From DASPHG01 sp035629775 (lineage in GTDB: Bacteria; Actinomycetota; Thermoleophilia; Solirubrobacterales; Thermoleophilaceae), in contig DASPHG010000062.1 of NCBI GenBank assembly GCA_035629775.1, positions 1-64,000 of the forward strand: a DNA stretch of 64,000 nt, given 5' to 3'. Of the stretch, positions 33,036 to 40,914 are shown one piece after another. Within the stretch, counting starts at the first letter, position 1, and each line of letters opens with the position of its first letter. The notes under the pieces were generated by a model, which did not search any database, was not told the origin of the DNA, and saw nothing but the letters and a program-made list of their open reading frames with translations. The translations under genes and the position numbers were made by a program.

Positions 33036-35231
33036 ATGCAAACCATTCCCCGCCTTTTCATCGCCGTCCTCGCTCTCCTCGCCGTGGCCCTTCTCCCGGC
33101 CGCGGCCGGCGCCAAGTCCGCCAAGAAGACCGCCTTCGACTACGCCGCCCCGGCCCAGGCCAAGAAGCTGACCAAGCCGCGCTACGAGACCCAGCGCGAG
33201 GTCATCAAGCTGCCGGCCTTCGACGGCGAGGAGCTCTACATCGAGGTCGTCAGGCCCAAAGCCGCGGGCGACTTCCCGGTTATCCTCGAGGCCAGCCCCT
33301 ACCACGGCACGCTCGCCGACCGCGACGGCACCCGCATCTTCCCCGGACCCAAGGACGCCGACGGAAACCCGATCGGCCTGACCGGCTACTTCGCGCCGCG
33401 CGGGTATGCGGTCGTGATGATGGACCTGCGCGGGACGGGCCGCAGCCAGGGTTGCCTCGACCATCTCGGCGACAAGGACGCGCGCGACCTCGAGCAGGTC
33501 GTCGAGTGGTCCGCAAGCCAGGGCTGGTCGAACGGCCGCGTCGGCATGACGGGCCACTCCTACGTGGGCTCGACCCCGTCGGTCGCCGCCGCGCAGAACC
33601 CGAAGGGGCTCGCGACGATCGTGCCGAGCGCCGGCCTCGCGTCGATGTACCACCACCAGTTCCAGGCCGGCGTGCCGTACATGCTCCAGTGGGCGGGCGT
33701 CCAGTGGTCGTACGAGTATCTGACCGTTGCACGCAAGCTGCCGCCGGTCGGCGCGGACCCGGTGCAGGGCGCGAACACCGGTGACGACTTCGGCAACAAC
33801 AACGAGGAGACCGGCTGCGGCGCCGACAACTCGGCGCTGGTCGCCGGCGAGGACCAGCTCTCCGGTCGCTACGCCGACTGGCACCTCGAGCGCGATTGGA
33901 ACCGCGGCTCGACGCAGGCGGACATACCGATCTTCGCCGTGCACGGCGTCAACGACAACGCCGCGCGCGTCGGCGCGCTCGAGTGGTGGTTCGACCGCCG
34001 CAACGCGAAGGACAAGCTGTGGCTCGGCCAGTGGGACCACGGCTCCGGCTGCTGCCCGAACCGGCGCGGCCAGCAGTGGACCTACGCGCTGCACGCGTGG
34101 TTCGACCGTCACCTGGCGAAGCGCAAGGTGAACACGGGGCCGCGGATGGAGCTCTTCATGTCCGACAACCAGTCCTTCTCCGAGGTGCAGACGGGCGCCC
34201 GCACGGAGATCCTGACGGCCAAGCGGTGGCCGGTCGCGAAGCGCACTCGCACCTTCTTCCCGACCGCCGACGGCGGCCTGGGCACGAAGGCGCCTGCCGA
34301 GGAAGGCTCCCAGTCGTTCACCGGCACGCCCGAGGGCTTCGCCGAGTTCGCGTCTGGCGAGCCCTCGTGGCAGACCGGAGTCAGCTTCGCGACCGAGCCG
34401 TTCAAGAAGAACGTGGTCATGGCGGGCATCCCGGATCTCGAGCTGGTCGCGTCGGTCACGATGCCGCGCGTCCACCTGATCGCGAACCTGCTCGACGAGG
34501 ACGCCGAAGGCAAGCGGCGGCGGATCAGCCAGTTCGCCATCAACCCCGAGCTGCGGAACGGGATCGGCACAGAGACGCCGGTCACGCCCGGCGAGCGCTA
34601 CACGCTCGAGCCGCCCGGCTTCGCGATGGCGCAGCACATCCGTAAGGGCCATCGCCTCGTGCTCCAGGTGACCACCTCGGACCCGGACAAGGTGCCGATG
34701 TTCTCTGTCGATCCGCAGGTCACCGTCTTCACCGGCGCTGACGGCACGAACGTGACCGTGCCCGTCGTCAGGAAGCCGCGACTCGTCCGCGACCGGGTGC
34801 CGCTCGAGTCCGCGGAGGACGTCCCCGACCTGCCGCCGCAGCCGCCGGTCGAGGCCACGGTGACCATGAAGGCCTCCGGTGGAGGCGTCGTCCACGCCGG
34901 CGGCGTGACCAGCGAGTACGTCGAGTTCGACGTCCTCCCCGATCACGACAACGCGAAGATGGAGGGCGTCGTGACGCCGGCCCAGCCGGCGGACCTCGAC
35001 CTCTACCTCGAGCGCGAGACCGGCAACGGCGAGTGGACCGCGGCAGGCGACGGCGCCAACGGCGCCGCCCTCGACGGCGAGACGATCTCGACCGGCCGAC
35101 TCGCGCCGGGCCATTACCGACTCGAGATTCACAACTACGCCGGCGCCCCCGGTAACGAGGTGGCGGTGAAGCTGACGTTCCTCGGCTCGGACAAGCCGAA
35201 GCCCAAGCGGCCCCGCGGCCAGGCCGGCTGA
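33036..35231 (+). CDS. Secreted CocE/NonD-type hydrolase, third paralogue, with an extra C-terminal domain
   Basis: This 731-residue exported protein keeps the complete family triad: Ser175 in GHSYVG, Asp in HGVNDNAARV and His in GQWDHGSGC. The signal peptide ends near AAGA (residue 26). An additional beta-rich domain after about residue 600 (VDLDLYLERETG, GHYRLEIHNYAG) looks like a pre-peptidase C-terminal-type module. Of the three CocE-like proteins here this one most resembles active X-Pro dipeptidyl-peptidases or cocaine-esterase relatives. The ATG at 33036 starts right at the signal peptide. A 24-bp palindrome holds its stop codon. Confidence 0.88.
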   Translation: MQTIPRLFIAVLALLAVALLPAAAGAKSAKKTAFDYAAPAQAKKLTKPRYETQREVIKLPAFDGEELYIEVVRPKAAGDFPVILEASPYHGTLADRDGTRIFPGPKDADGNPIGLTGYFAPRGYAVVMMDLRGTGRSQGCLDHLGDKDARDLEQVVEWSASQGWSNGRVGMTGHSYVGSTPSVAAAQNPKGLATIVPSAGLASMYHHQFQAGVPYMLQWAGVQWSYEYLTVARKLPPVGADPVQGANTGDDFGNNNEETGCGADNSALVAGEDQLSGRYADWHLERDWNRGSTQADIPIFAVHGVNDNAARVGALEWWFDRRNAKDKLWLGQWDHGSGCCPNRRGQQWTYALHAWFDRHLAKRKVNTGPRMELFMSDNQSFSEVQTGARTEILTAKRWPVAKRTRTFFPTADGGLGTKAPAEEGSQSFTGTPEGFAEFASGEPSWQTGVSFATEPFKKNVVMAGIPDLELVASVTMPRVHLIANLLDEDAEGKRRRISQFAINPELRNGIGTETPVTPGERYTLEPPGFAMAQHIRKGHRLVLQVTTSDPDKVPMFSVDPQVTVFTGADGTNVTVPVVRKPRLVRDRVPLESAEDVPDLPPQPPVEATVTMKASGGGVVHAGGVTSEYVEFDVLPDHDNAKMEGVVTPAQPADLDLYLERETGNGEWTAAGDGANGAALDGETISTGRLAPGHYRLEIHNYAGAPGNEVAVKLTFLGSDKPKPKRPRGQAG

Positions 35232-35246
35232 CGCCCGTCAGCCGGC
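35223..35246. terminator. Bidirectional hairpin that contains both convergent stop codons
   Basis: A perfect palindrome with 11-nt arms (GCCGGCTGACG and CGTCAGCCGGC) and 2 central bases. The TGA of the plus-strand hydrolase (35229-35231) is in one arm and the TGA of the minus-strand CapA-like gene (read from 35238-35240) in the other, so both proteins end Ala-Gly. There is no T-run. Confidence 0.65.
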
Positions 35247-36077
35247 GAGGCGCGGCTTCGCGCCCGTGATCCGGGCGCGCAGGAAGCGCGCGCGCTCCAC
35301 CCCGCGGCCCGACAGCCTCAGCCGGAGGATGCCCGTGCGCGAGGTGGCGCGCGACCCGGCGCTCCAGACGAAGTTGCCCAGGCTGTAGGCGACGTAGCGC
35401 CGGCCCCTGCGTCTGCGCGGCTGGAGGACGTGGGGGTGCGCGCCGATCACGGCGGCCGCTCCGGCGCGCAGGGCGACGCGCGCGAACATCCGCTGGCGGG
35501 CGGTCGGGCGATGGGAGCGCTCGACGCCCCAGTGGAAGGTCGCCACGACCACGTCGGCGCGCCCCCGGGCGCGGCGAACGCCCCGGCGGATCGCGCGCCG
35601 GGACGCGAACGCGGTGCCCGCTCGCTTCGAGGTCGCTGCGAACGAGTACGGGAGGATGTCGGAGAAGCCGACGAAGCCGATCCGCAGGCCCAGCCGGTTG
35701 ACGACGCGTGGGCGCCGGGCCGCCTTCAGGTTCCGGCCGGCTCCGACCGGGGTGAGGCCGAACCGGCGCGAGTGGCGGAGCGTGTCGCGCAGGGCGCGGC
35801 GCCCGTAGTCGCCCGCGTGATTGTTCGCCAGGTTGACGACGTCGAGGCCGGCGAATCGGACGGCCGTTCGGAGCGCGGCCGGACGGCCGCGGAAGTTGTA
35901 CGTCTTGGGCACCGGCCGGCCGCGGCGCGAGATGGCGCATTCGAGGTTCCCGAAGGCAACGTCCGCCCGGCGCAGGGTCGGCGCGACGTTGCGCCAGGGG
36001 TAGCGCATGCCGCGGTAGCGCATGACGACGCGCGGCCCGTTGCCGAGGTTGATGTCGCCCACGGCAGCAAGGGTCAC
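35238..36077 (-). CDS. CapA-family (PGA_cap) metallophosphoesterase-like protein, possibly the 3' part of a split gene
   Basis: This 279-residue protein is a CapA/PgsA-type calcineurin-like domain: AAVGDINLG (metal Asp) at its very start, NLECAIS, DVVNLANNHAGDYG, FHWGVE and VIGAHPHVLQP. CapA proteins serve in polyglutamate capsule and surface metabolism. Family members are normally exported, yet this frame has no signal peptide. The GTG at 36077 overlaps the stop of an upstream ORF that does carry one. A CG-dinucleotide run at 36095-36106 lies just before the junction, so one gene split by a frameshift is a real possibility. Confidence 0.82.
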   Translation of the reverse strand: MTLAAVGDINLGNGPRVVMRYRGMRYPWRNVAPTLRRADVAFGNLECAISRRGRPVPKTYNFRGRPAALRTAVRFAGLDVVNLANNHAGDYGRRALRDTLRHSRRFGLTPVGAGRNLKAARRPRVVNRLGLRIGFVGFSDILPYSFAATSKRAGTAFASRRAIRRGVRRARGRADVVVATFHWGVERSHRPTARQRMFARVALRAGAAAVIGAHPHVLQPRRRRGRRYVAYSLGNFVWSAGSRATSRTGILRLRLSGRGVERARFLRARITGAKPRLAG

Positions 36078-36442
36078 GTGGCGGACCCGGACGACGCGCG
36101 CGCGCGAGGGGTGACGATCCGAAGCCGGTAGCGACCGCGCGGTCGTGGGGCGAGCCTGAACCGCACGCGCCCGCGCCCCCCGGTTCGAGCCCGCTGGCGA
36201 CGCTGCCACTTTCCCTGCCGGCGTATCTCGAGCCGGGCGCGTGTGCGCGGCGGAAGGCCGCCCGCCCTGACGGGGACGGGCGTGGCGCTCGCTGCAGTGC
36301 CCGGCACGACGAGCCGTGGCTTCGCGTCGGATGCCGGGGCCAGCGCGAGGATTGCCCCGGCGGATAAGACGAGTGGAGCGACGCCCTTGATGGTGGCTGT
36401 TATAGCCCGCCCATCACAGGCGGAGCGGCTTTCGACACCCAT
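36074..36442 (-). CDS. Small secreted beta-domain protein, possibly the 5' part of a split capA-like gene
   Basis: This 122-residue ORF has a hydrophobic signal-like segment (APLVLSAGAILALAPASDA), then a short Arg-rich beta domain (RARLEIRRQGKWQRR, GRYRLRIVTP). On its own it resembles nothing I know. It ends four bases into the CapA-like gene (GTGA overlap). Reading through the CG run at 36095-36106 with a one-base shift would join it to the CapA domain as signal peptide, beta module and phosphoesterase. Confidence 0.6.
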   Translation of the reverse strand: MGVESRSACDGRAITATIKGVAPLVLSAGAILALAPASDAKPRLVVPGTAASATPVPVRAGGLPPRTRARLEIRRQGKWQRRQRARTGGRGRVRFRLAPRPRGRYRLRIVTPRARASSGSAT

Positions 36443-36504
36443 ACGGTGGTCGATCCAGCGCAGCCCCCGGGCGATCGCAGCCGGGGTGCGGACCGCGTGG
36501 GCGA

Positions 36505-37920
36505 CTAGAAGCGCTGCACCAGTCCGCGGCCGAGCGTGAAGCCGTGGCCGGAGCGGTTGCGGCACTTCACCTTGGCCTCGCGTGAGCGGCAGCGGACTCC
36601 GCCGCGGTGCCACGCGGACCCGCGCCGAAGCACGGGGAGGCCGGCGGCGGCAACGGCGCGGCGTCCGCAGACAGAACGCGCCTTCCCGCGCGATGAGACG
36701 ACGACCGACCGGCCGCGGCGAGGCACACAGCCGCGGCGCCGCGGCGTGCTTTCCACGCGCCTGACGTCGCAGCGGAGGTGCGCTGCCTTCGAGTGGCACC
36801 TGATTGCGCCGGAGGCCGTCCGGAAGCCCGGCGTCGGCTCGGGCGCCCGCTCGGCGGGCGGCGTCCGCTGCACGTAGCGGTCATCGGCCACGCCGGCGAG
36901 GAAGCGCTCGCGCGTCTCGCGGAAGTGGTGAATGCGAGCGTCGGGCCAGTAGCCGTTCCAGAAGGGGGCCGCGAAGAACCCTCCCTCCTGCCAGTCGATC
37001 GAGATCAGGTTCCAGGCGCCGATGTCGTACTCCTCGATGAGCGCGAACGTCTTGTCAAGCCACTCGACGCTCTCCTCCTCCGAGTCCGCGCCCACGTACA
37101 CCGGCGTCGACTCCGAGATCCTGAGCGGCAGCCCCATCGCCCTCGCCTGGTCGAGGATCTCGCGCGTGCGCTGCTCATAGACGGCCCGAGCCGCTTCACC
37201 GGACCGCCCGAAGCAGCAGGAGTCCTGCCAGTAGGAGATCCCGAAGGCGTCCACGTATTCGTCGCCGGGGTAGAAGGCGTCGATCGGCTGCGGATCGATA
37301 TCCACAGGGGCGTCGCTCACTCCCTGCGCGAGCGTGCCGGTCCCGGCGGCGAGAAGCGACGGGTCGGTCGCGCGCCAGAACGCGCCCGCGGAGTGCCAGA
37401 CGAAGGAGGCGTTCGCGACACCGGCCGCACGCAGCTCGTCGACGATGTGCCGGTAGGCGGCCTTGTAGACGGCGGGTGGGCCGTACTGGCCGCCGAGGAG
37501 ATCGAACTCGTACCCGAGCCGCAGGTAGGCGACCGTGGGCAGCTCCGCGAGGTGCTCGGCGAGCAGCGCGATCCGGTCGTCGAAGTTCCCGGCCGCGATC
37601 GCGGCGGCATAGGACGGGCTGGGTGTCGAGACCGCGCCGAAGCTCACGCCGAGATCCACCACCAGGCCCGGATGCGATGCGACCGCGGCGTCGATCTGGT
37701 CGAGGACACCCTCGAACGCCTCGGGCTCCTCGTACAGCCCGGCGTACCACATGGCGCCCGCGGGGTCGGTCCCCGTCTCCGCGGCGAAGGCGTCCGCGCG
37801 CTCGATTCCCGACTGGCCGATCACGACCAGCGTCTTGCCCGCGGGAACCTCACCGACCGCGTATGCCGGAGCCGCCGTGGCGAGCGCGACGAGAGAAGCG
37901 AGCGCAAGGAGCCTCACCAC
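36505..37920 (-). CDS. Secreted GH26-like glycoside hydrolase with a C-terminal DUF6636 domain
   Basis: This 471-residue exported protein has a signal peptide ending APAYA. The TIM-barrel part (about 28-330) shows RLGYEFD with Glu128 and ISESTP with Glu250, placed as acid/base and nucleophile of clan A enzymes such as GH26 mannanases. The stretch YPGDEYVDAFGISYW supports this. The last about 105 residues are a cysteine-paired domain (GAIRCH, LRCDV, VRCRS, VKCRNRSGHGF) matching DUF6636. I chose the GTG at 37920, which begins the signal peptide. The frame is open up to 38028 but overlaps the methyltransferase gene. The glycan substrate is unknown. Confidence 0.78.
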   Translation of the reverse strand: MVRLLALASLVALATAAPAYAVGEVPAGKTLVVIGQSGIERADAFAAETGTDPAGAMWYAGLYEEPEAFEGVLDQIDAAVASHPGLVVDLGVSFGAVSTPSPSYAAAIAAGNFDDRIALLAEHLAELPTVAYLRLGYEFDLLGGQYGPPAVYKAAYRHIVDELRAAGVANASFVWHSAGAFWRATDPSLLAAGTGTLAQGVSDAPVDIDPQPIDAFYPGDEYVDAFGISYWQDSCCFGRSGEAARAVYEQRTREILDQARAMGLPLRISESTPVYVGADSEEESVEWLDKTFALIEEYDIGAWNLISIDWQEGGFFAAPFWNGYWPDARIHHFRETRERFLAGVADDRYVQRTPPAERAPEPTPGFRTASGAIRCHSKAAHLRCDVRRVESTPRRRGCVPRRGRSVVVSSRGKARSVCGRRAVAAAGLPVLRRGSAWHRGGVRCRSREAKVKCRNRSGHGFTLGRGLVQRF

Positions 37921-37975
37921 GGAACGGAACGCCTCCGGCCAGGGGAACTTGCGGCCGGAGGCAGTCCGTACTCGG

Positions 37976-38797
37976 CTACGCCCGCGTTCCGATAGCGAGC
38001 AGGTACTCCTTCTCGAAGCGGGCGTCATCAGGCGTGCCGCGGTTCCACTCGTCGCAGAACGCGTCCAGCGTCCGGTCGAACTCGTCGGCCTGGCCGTTCT
38101 TCTCGGCGTTCGCCCGCGCCGCGATCGTCGGCCCGTAGCGCGCCTTGAAGTGCTCGCCGTAGTCGCGCGGCGCCTCGAACGCCGTGATCTCGAGGGTGTC
38201 GCGTTCGAGCGTCCGCCAGTCGACGCGGCCGCCGAACAACCCCTGCAGGTGCTCCTCGCTGCCCCAGAGCGGAGGCGGCTGAGCGCCGGGCGGGGGCGGG
38301 GGCATGAACGGCCCCATCGCGCGGAACAGGGCGCCGAGCATGCCCTCCGGCGTCCAGCTGAGCAGCGCGACCGTGCCGCCCGGGCGGCACACGCGCACGA
38401 GCTCGTCCGCGACCTCCTGGTGGTGCGGGGCGAACATGCACCCGATCGAGGAGATCACCATGTCGAACGACTCGTCCCCGAACGGCAGGTTCTCGGCGTC
38501 GGCGGGGACCCACTCGAGCTCGAGTCCCTGCGACTCGGCCTGCTTCCGGCCCGCCTCGAGCAGCTCGGGCGTGAGGTCGCTCGCGGTCACGATCGCGCCG
38601 CGCTCCGCCGCCGGGATCGAGGCGTTCCCCGTTCCGGCCGCAACGTCGAGGACGCGCTGTCCCTCGCCGATCCCTGCCGCCTCGACGAGCCGCGGCCCGA
38701 GCGGGAGCAGGAAGGTCTCCACCATCGACGGGTAGTCGCCCGAGGCCCACATGGCCCGATGGCGTTCCTTCAGTGACTGGTCTGTTGCTGTGGTCAT
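37976..38797 (-). CDS. Class I SAM-dependent methyltransferase
   Basis: This 273-residue cytoplasmic protein has a Rossmann-like methyltransferase core: motif I VLDVAAGTGN (about 48-57), an acidic residue at the end of strand 2 (TASDLTPELL), motif II region ENLPFGDESFDMV and post-motif ELVRVCRPGGTV. It resembles ubiquinone/menaquinone-type and small-molecule methyltransferases, but the acceptor cannot be named. The ATG at 38797 has AGGAGG 7 bases upstream. It lies 9 bp after the glycine-rich surface protein gene. Confidence 0.92.
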   Translation of the reverse strand: MTTATDQSLKERHRAMWASGDYPSMVETFLLPLGPRLVEAAGIGEGQRVLDVAAGTGNASIPAAERGAIVTASDLTPELLEAGRKQAESQGLELEWVPADAENLPFGDESFDMVISSIGCMFAPHHQEVADELVRVCRPGGTVALLSWTPEGMLGALFRAMGPFMPPPPPGAQPPPLWGSEEHLQGLFGGRVDWRTLERDTLEITAFEAPRDYGEHFKARYGPTIAARANAEKNGQADEFDRTLDAFCDEWNRGTPDDARFEKEYLLAIGTRA

Positions 38798-38806
38798 CGC
38801 TTCCTC

Positions 38807-40825
38807 CTACTTGATTGGTGGGATGGTTGCTGGTCCGTCGTGAGCCTTGATTGCCCCGGCGACACCGGTTGCGCCGCGCGTCCACGAGTTCCGGCGGTCA
38901 CCGCCCGCCCCGCCGGCTCCCGGCGTGTCGAAGGAGAGCGAGTTGTTCTCGTTCGTTACGGCCGACTCCGCCGTGTAAAGAGCGACGCTTGGACCGCCCG
39001 CGCCGCCACCGCCGTCGCCGCCGGCTGCCCCGCTCCCGCCGGGCCCGCCGTGACCGCCTCGCGCATGCGCCCCGAAGTCGCCCTCCGCGGCCTTGCAGCC
39101 GAATCCGCCGAGCCCGCCGAAGCCGCCGGCGGCTCCCTTGGCGCCGGCCCCGCCCGCGCCTCCGGACGACGCGATGAGCTTGGAGTGCCGGATCGTCAGG
39201 CCCGTGGATTGCACGGCGTAGATGCCGAACGAGCCGCCGCCGCCCTGGCCGCCGGTGCCCGCACCGCCGCCCCCGCCGCCCCCGCCGCCGCCGCCCCCTT
39301 CCTTTCCGTGGGAGTCCCATCCGGCCGTGCCGCCGCCGCCGCCGCCCCCGCCGCCGCCGCTTCCGTGGGTCCCCGAAGTGCCTGAGAGTCCCGATTGGGT
39401 GGACCACTGGGACGTAGCTGTACCGCCGCGGCCGCCGAAGCCGTCCTGGCCGGCCACGCCGGCGGCGCCCATCTGGCCGATACCGCCGGCCTCGGCGGGG
39501 TCTGCGGCGGCGCCGCCACTCCCTCCTGCACCGCCACCCGGCCCGCCCCCAGTCAAACCGGTCTCTCCGTTGTCGCTGGTCCAGCCAGCCCAGTCCGCAT
39601 CGTGCCCGCCGGCACGCCCTCCGCGACCGCCCGGCCGCCCTGCTGCGCTTGACCCGCCAGCCAGGGACTTCACGCCCCCGTCGCGACAGGACTCGCCATT
39701 GCCACCCGCCGCGCCAGGCTCCCCGTCGGTGCCTGGGCGGCCCGCATTCCCAGGTGCCCCCTTCGCGACGACCCCGTCGACGATGAGCCCGGGGCTCTTG
39801 AAGGCGATGAGCCCGTATGACGAAGCTCCCCACCTCGCGGCGGCGCGCGGGCTGAAGGTCAGCCGTTGCAGCGTCGTCGGCGAGTCGACCTGGTATGCCC
39901 ATGCCCCGGCTGACAGCTCGTCGTCCGTGCCGGGCCCGGCCAGGCGGGTGACCCCGGCCTCGGAGCGCGTCCAGTCGATCTCGTAGCCGCCGTACACGCT
40001 CACGCCGTTCGCCACCCGAAGCGTCTCGTCGTAGATCCCGACCGAGACGTACACAGCGGTACCGCCCGCCTGCTCCGCCGCGTCGATCGCGGCGTTGATG
40101 CTGCGCGTCGGCTTCTTGCGCGTCCCCGGATTCGAGTCGTCGCCGTACGTCGCCGCAAAGAAGGCCTCCGACTCCTTGCCGTCGATCCCGTCGCAGTCCG
40201 TGTCGGTGTAGTCGCCGCCGGGCGCATCGGGCGCGCCGGGTCGAACGTTCGGGTCGAGTGGCTTGCAGTCTGCGGCGTCGGCGACCCCGTCGTTGTCGTC
40301 GTCAGGATCCTCGGGATCCGGCTTGGGCTGCTGCTCTGGCGCCTCCGGGTCCGGCTTCGGAGTCTCCGCCGGCACGACCCGAAGGACCCGCGAGGCGCGA
40401 CAGTTGTTCCGCTCGCGCGACTCGGCGACCTTCTTGCGGCTGTCGGCACACGCAAGCACGCGGTAGCTGCCCAGTGCGAGGCCCGCTGGAATCCTGACCC
40501 GGGTACGGCCGCGCGAGCGCTTGCCCGGCTTCAGCTTCTTGACGGCGCGCTTGCCGGCCAGGCGCCGGTCGCCCTTGTTGCGCTTCCTGTCGAGCGAGAG
40601 GTAGTAACGGGTTGCCGACCGGCCGGCCTTGCGGCGGCCCTTGTTGACCACCACGTCCCTCACGGCGGCCTTCAGGCCCGGCTGGAGCGTGGTCGACGCC
40701 GGCTTGAGCCGCTTCACGGTCAGGTCCGGCTTTGCCCGCTTCGCGGCGGCCGAGTCGCTCCATCCGGCGCACAGTGCGATCAGTAGGACCGCGATCCCCA
40801 GCCTGCCTACGAGTTGCCCGCTCAT
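38807..40825 (-). CDS. Large secreted glycine-rich parallel beta-helix protein with CARDB and calcium-binding segments
   Basis: This 672-residue exported protein is modular: signal peptide (to about 28); a CARDB adhesion domain (33-150); an acidic Pro linker; an Asp-rich calcium-binding MopE/thrombospondin-3-like segment (about 163-215, DDDNDGVADAADCKP); a beta-helix start (about 215-350, GTAVYVSVGIYDETLRVANGVSVYGGYE); and about 280 residues very rich in glycine, with collagen-like GxxG patches and several runs of 8-12 glycines. Likely a surface or matrix protein. ATG 40825 is preceded by GGGGGG. The glycine codons form GCC/CCG-type simple repeats at about 39000-39700 on the plus strand, a likely slippage site. 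Confidence 0.83.
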   Translation of the reverse strand: MSGQLVGRLGIAVLLIALCAGWSDSAAAKRAKPDLTVKRLKPASTTLQPGLKAAVRDVVVNKGRRKAGRSATRYYLSLDRKRNKGDRRLAGKRAVKKLKPGKRSRGRTRVRIPAGLALGSYRVLACADSRKKVAESRERNNCRASRVLRVVPAETPKPDPEAPEQQPKPDPEDPDDDNDGVADAADCKPLDPNVRPGAPDAPGGDYTDTDCDGIDGKESEAFFAATYGDDSNPGTRKKPTRSINAAIDAAEQAGGTAVYVSVGIYDETLRVANGVSVYGGYEIDWTRSEAGVTRLAGPGTDDELSAGAWAYQVDSPTTLQRLTFSPRAAARWGASSYGLIAFKSPGLIVDGVVAKGAPGNAGRPGTDGEPGAAGGNGESCRDGGVKSLAGGSSAAGRPGGRGGRAGGHDADWAGWTSDNGETGLTGGGPGGGAGGSGGAAADPAEAGGIGQMGAAGVAGQDGFGGRGGTATSQWSTQSGLSGTSGTHGSGGGGGGGGGGTAGWDSHGKEGGGGGGGGGGGGAGTGGQGGGGSFGIYAVQSTGLTIRHSKLIASSGGAGGAGAKGAAGGFGGLGGFGCKAAEGDFGAHARGGHGGPGGSGAAGGDGGGGAGGPSVALYTAESAVTNENNSLSFDTPGAGGAGGDRRNSWTRGATGVAGAIKAHDGPATIPPIK

Positions 40826-40883
40826 CGATTCCCCCCGTTTCGAAATGCCGAGCAGCAACGTACGGCGCGGCGCGCGCGGCTAA

Positions 40884-40912
40884 ATCGGGAGAAATCCCTA
40901 TCTGCTCCCGAT
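40884..40912 (-). terminator. Stem-loop after the LuxR gene
   Basis: Arms ATCGGGAG and CTCCCGAT form an 8-bp stem with a 13-nt loop, 2 bp beyond the LuxR-type gene's stop, followed on the transcribed strand by TTTAG. It probably ends that transcript before the glycine-rich protein gene. Confidence 0.5.
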
Positions 40913-40914
40913 CT

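Noticed and set aside
37976..38028. Upstream ATG at 38028 as start of the GH26-like protein
   Set aside because: It would add a charged stretch before the signal peptide and overlap the methyltransferase gene; the GTG at 37920 begins the signal peptide directly.
39000..39700. Tandem GCC/CCG runs considered as a CRISPR or satellite array
   Set aside because: They are codon-level glycine runs without spacers or constant repeat units.
39222..39986. Proline-rich plus-strand ORF opposite the glycine-rich protein
   Set aside because: Polyproline is simply the reverse reading of polyglycine codons; the minus strand has signal peptide, CARDB and beta-helix segments.
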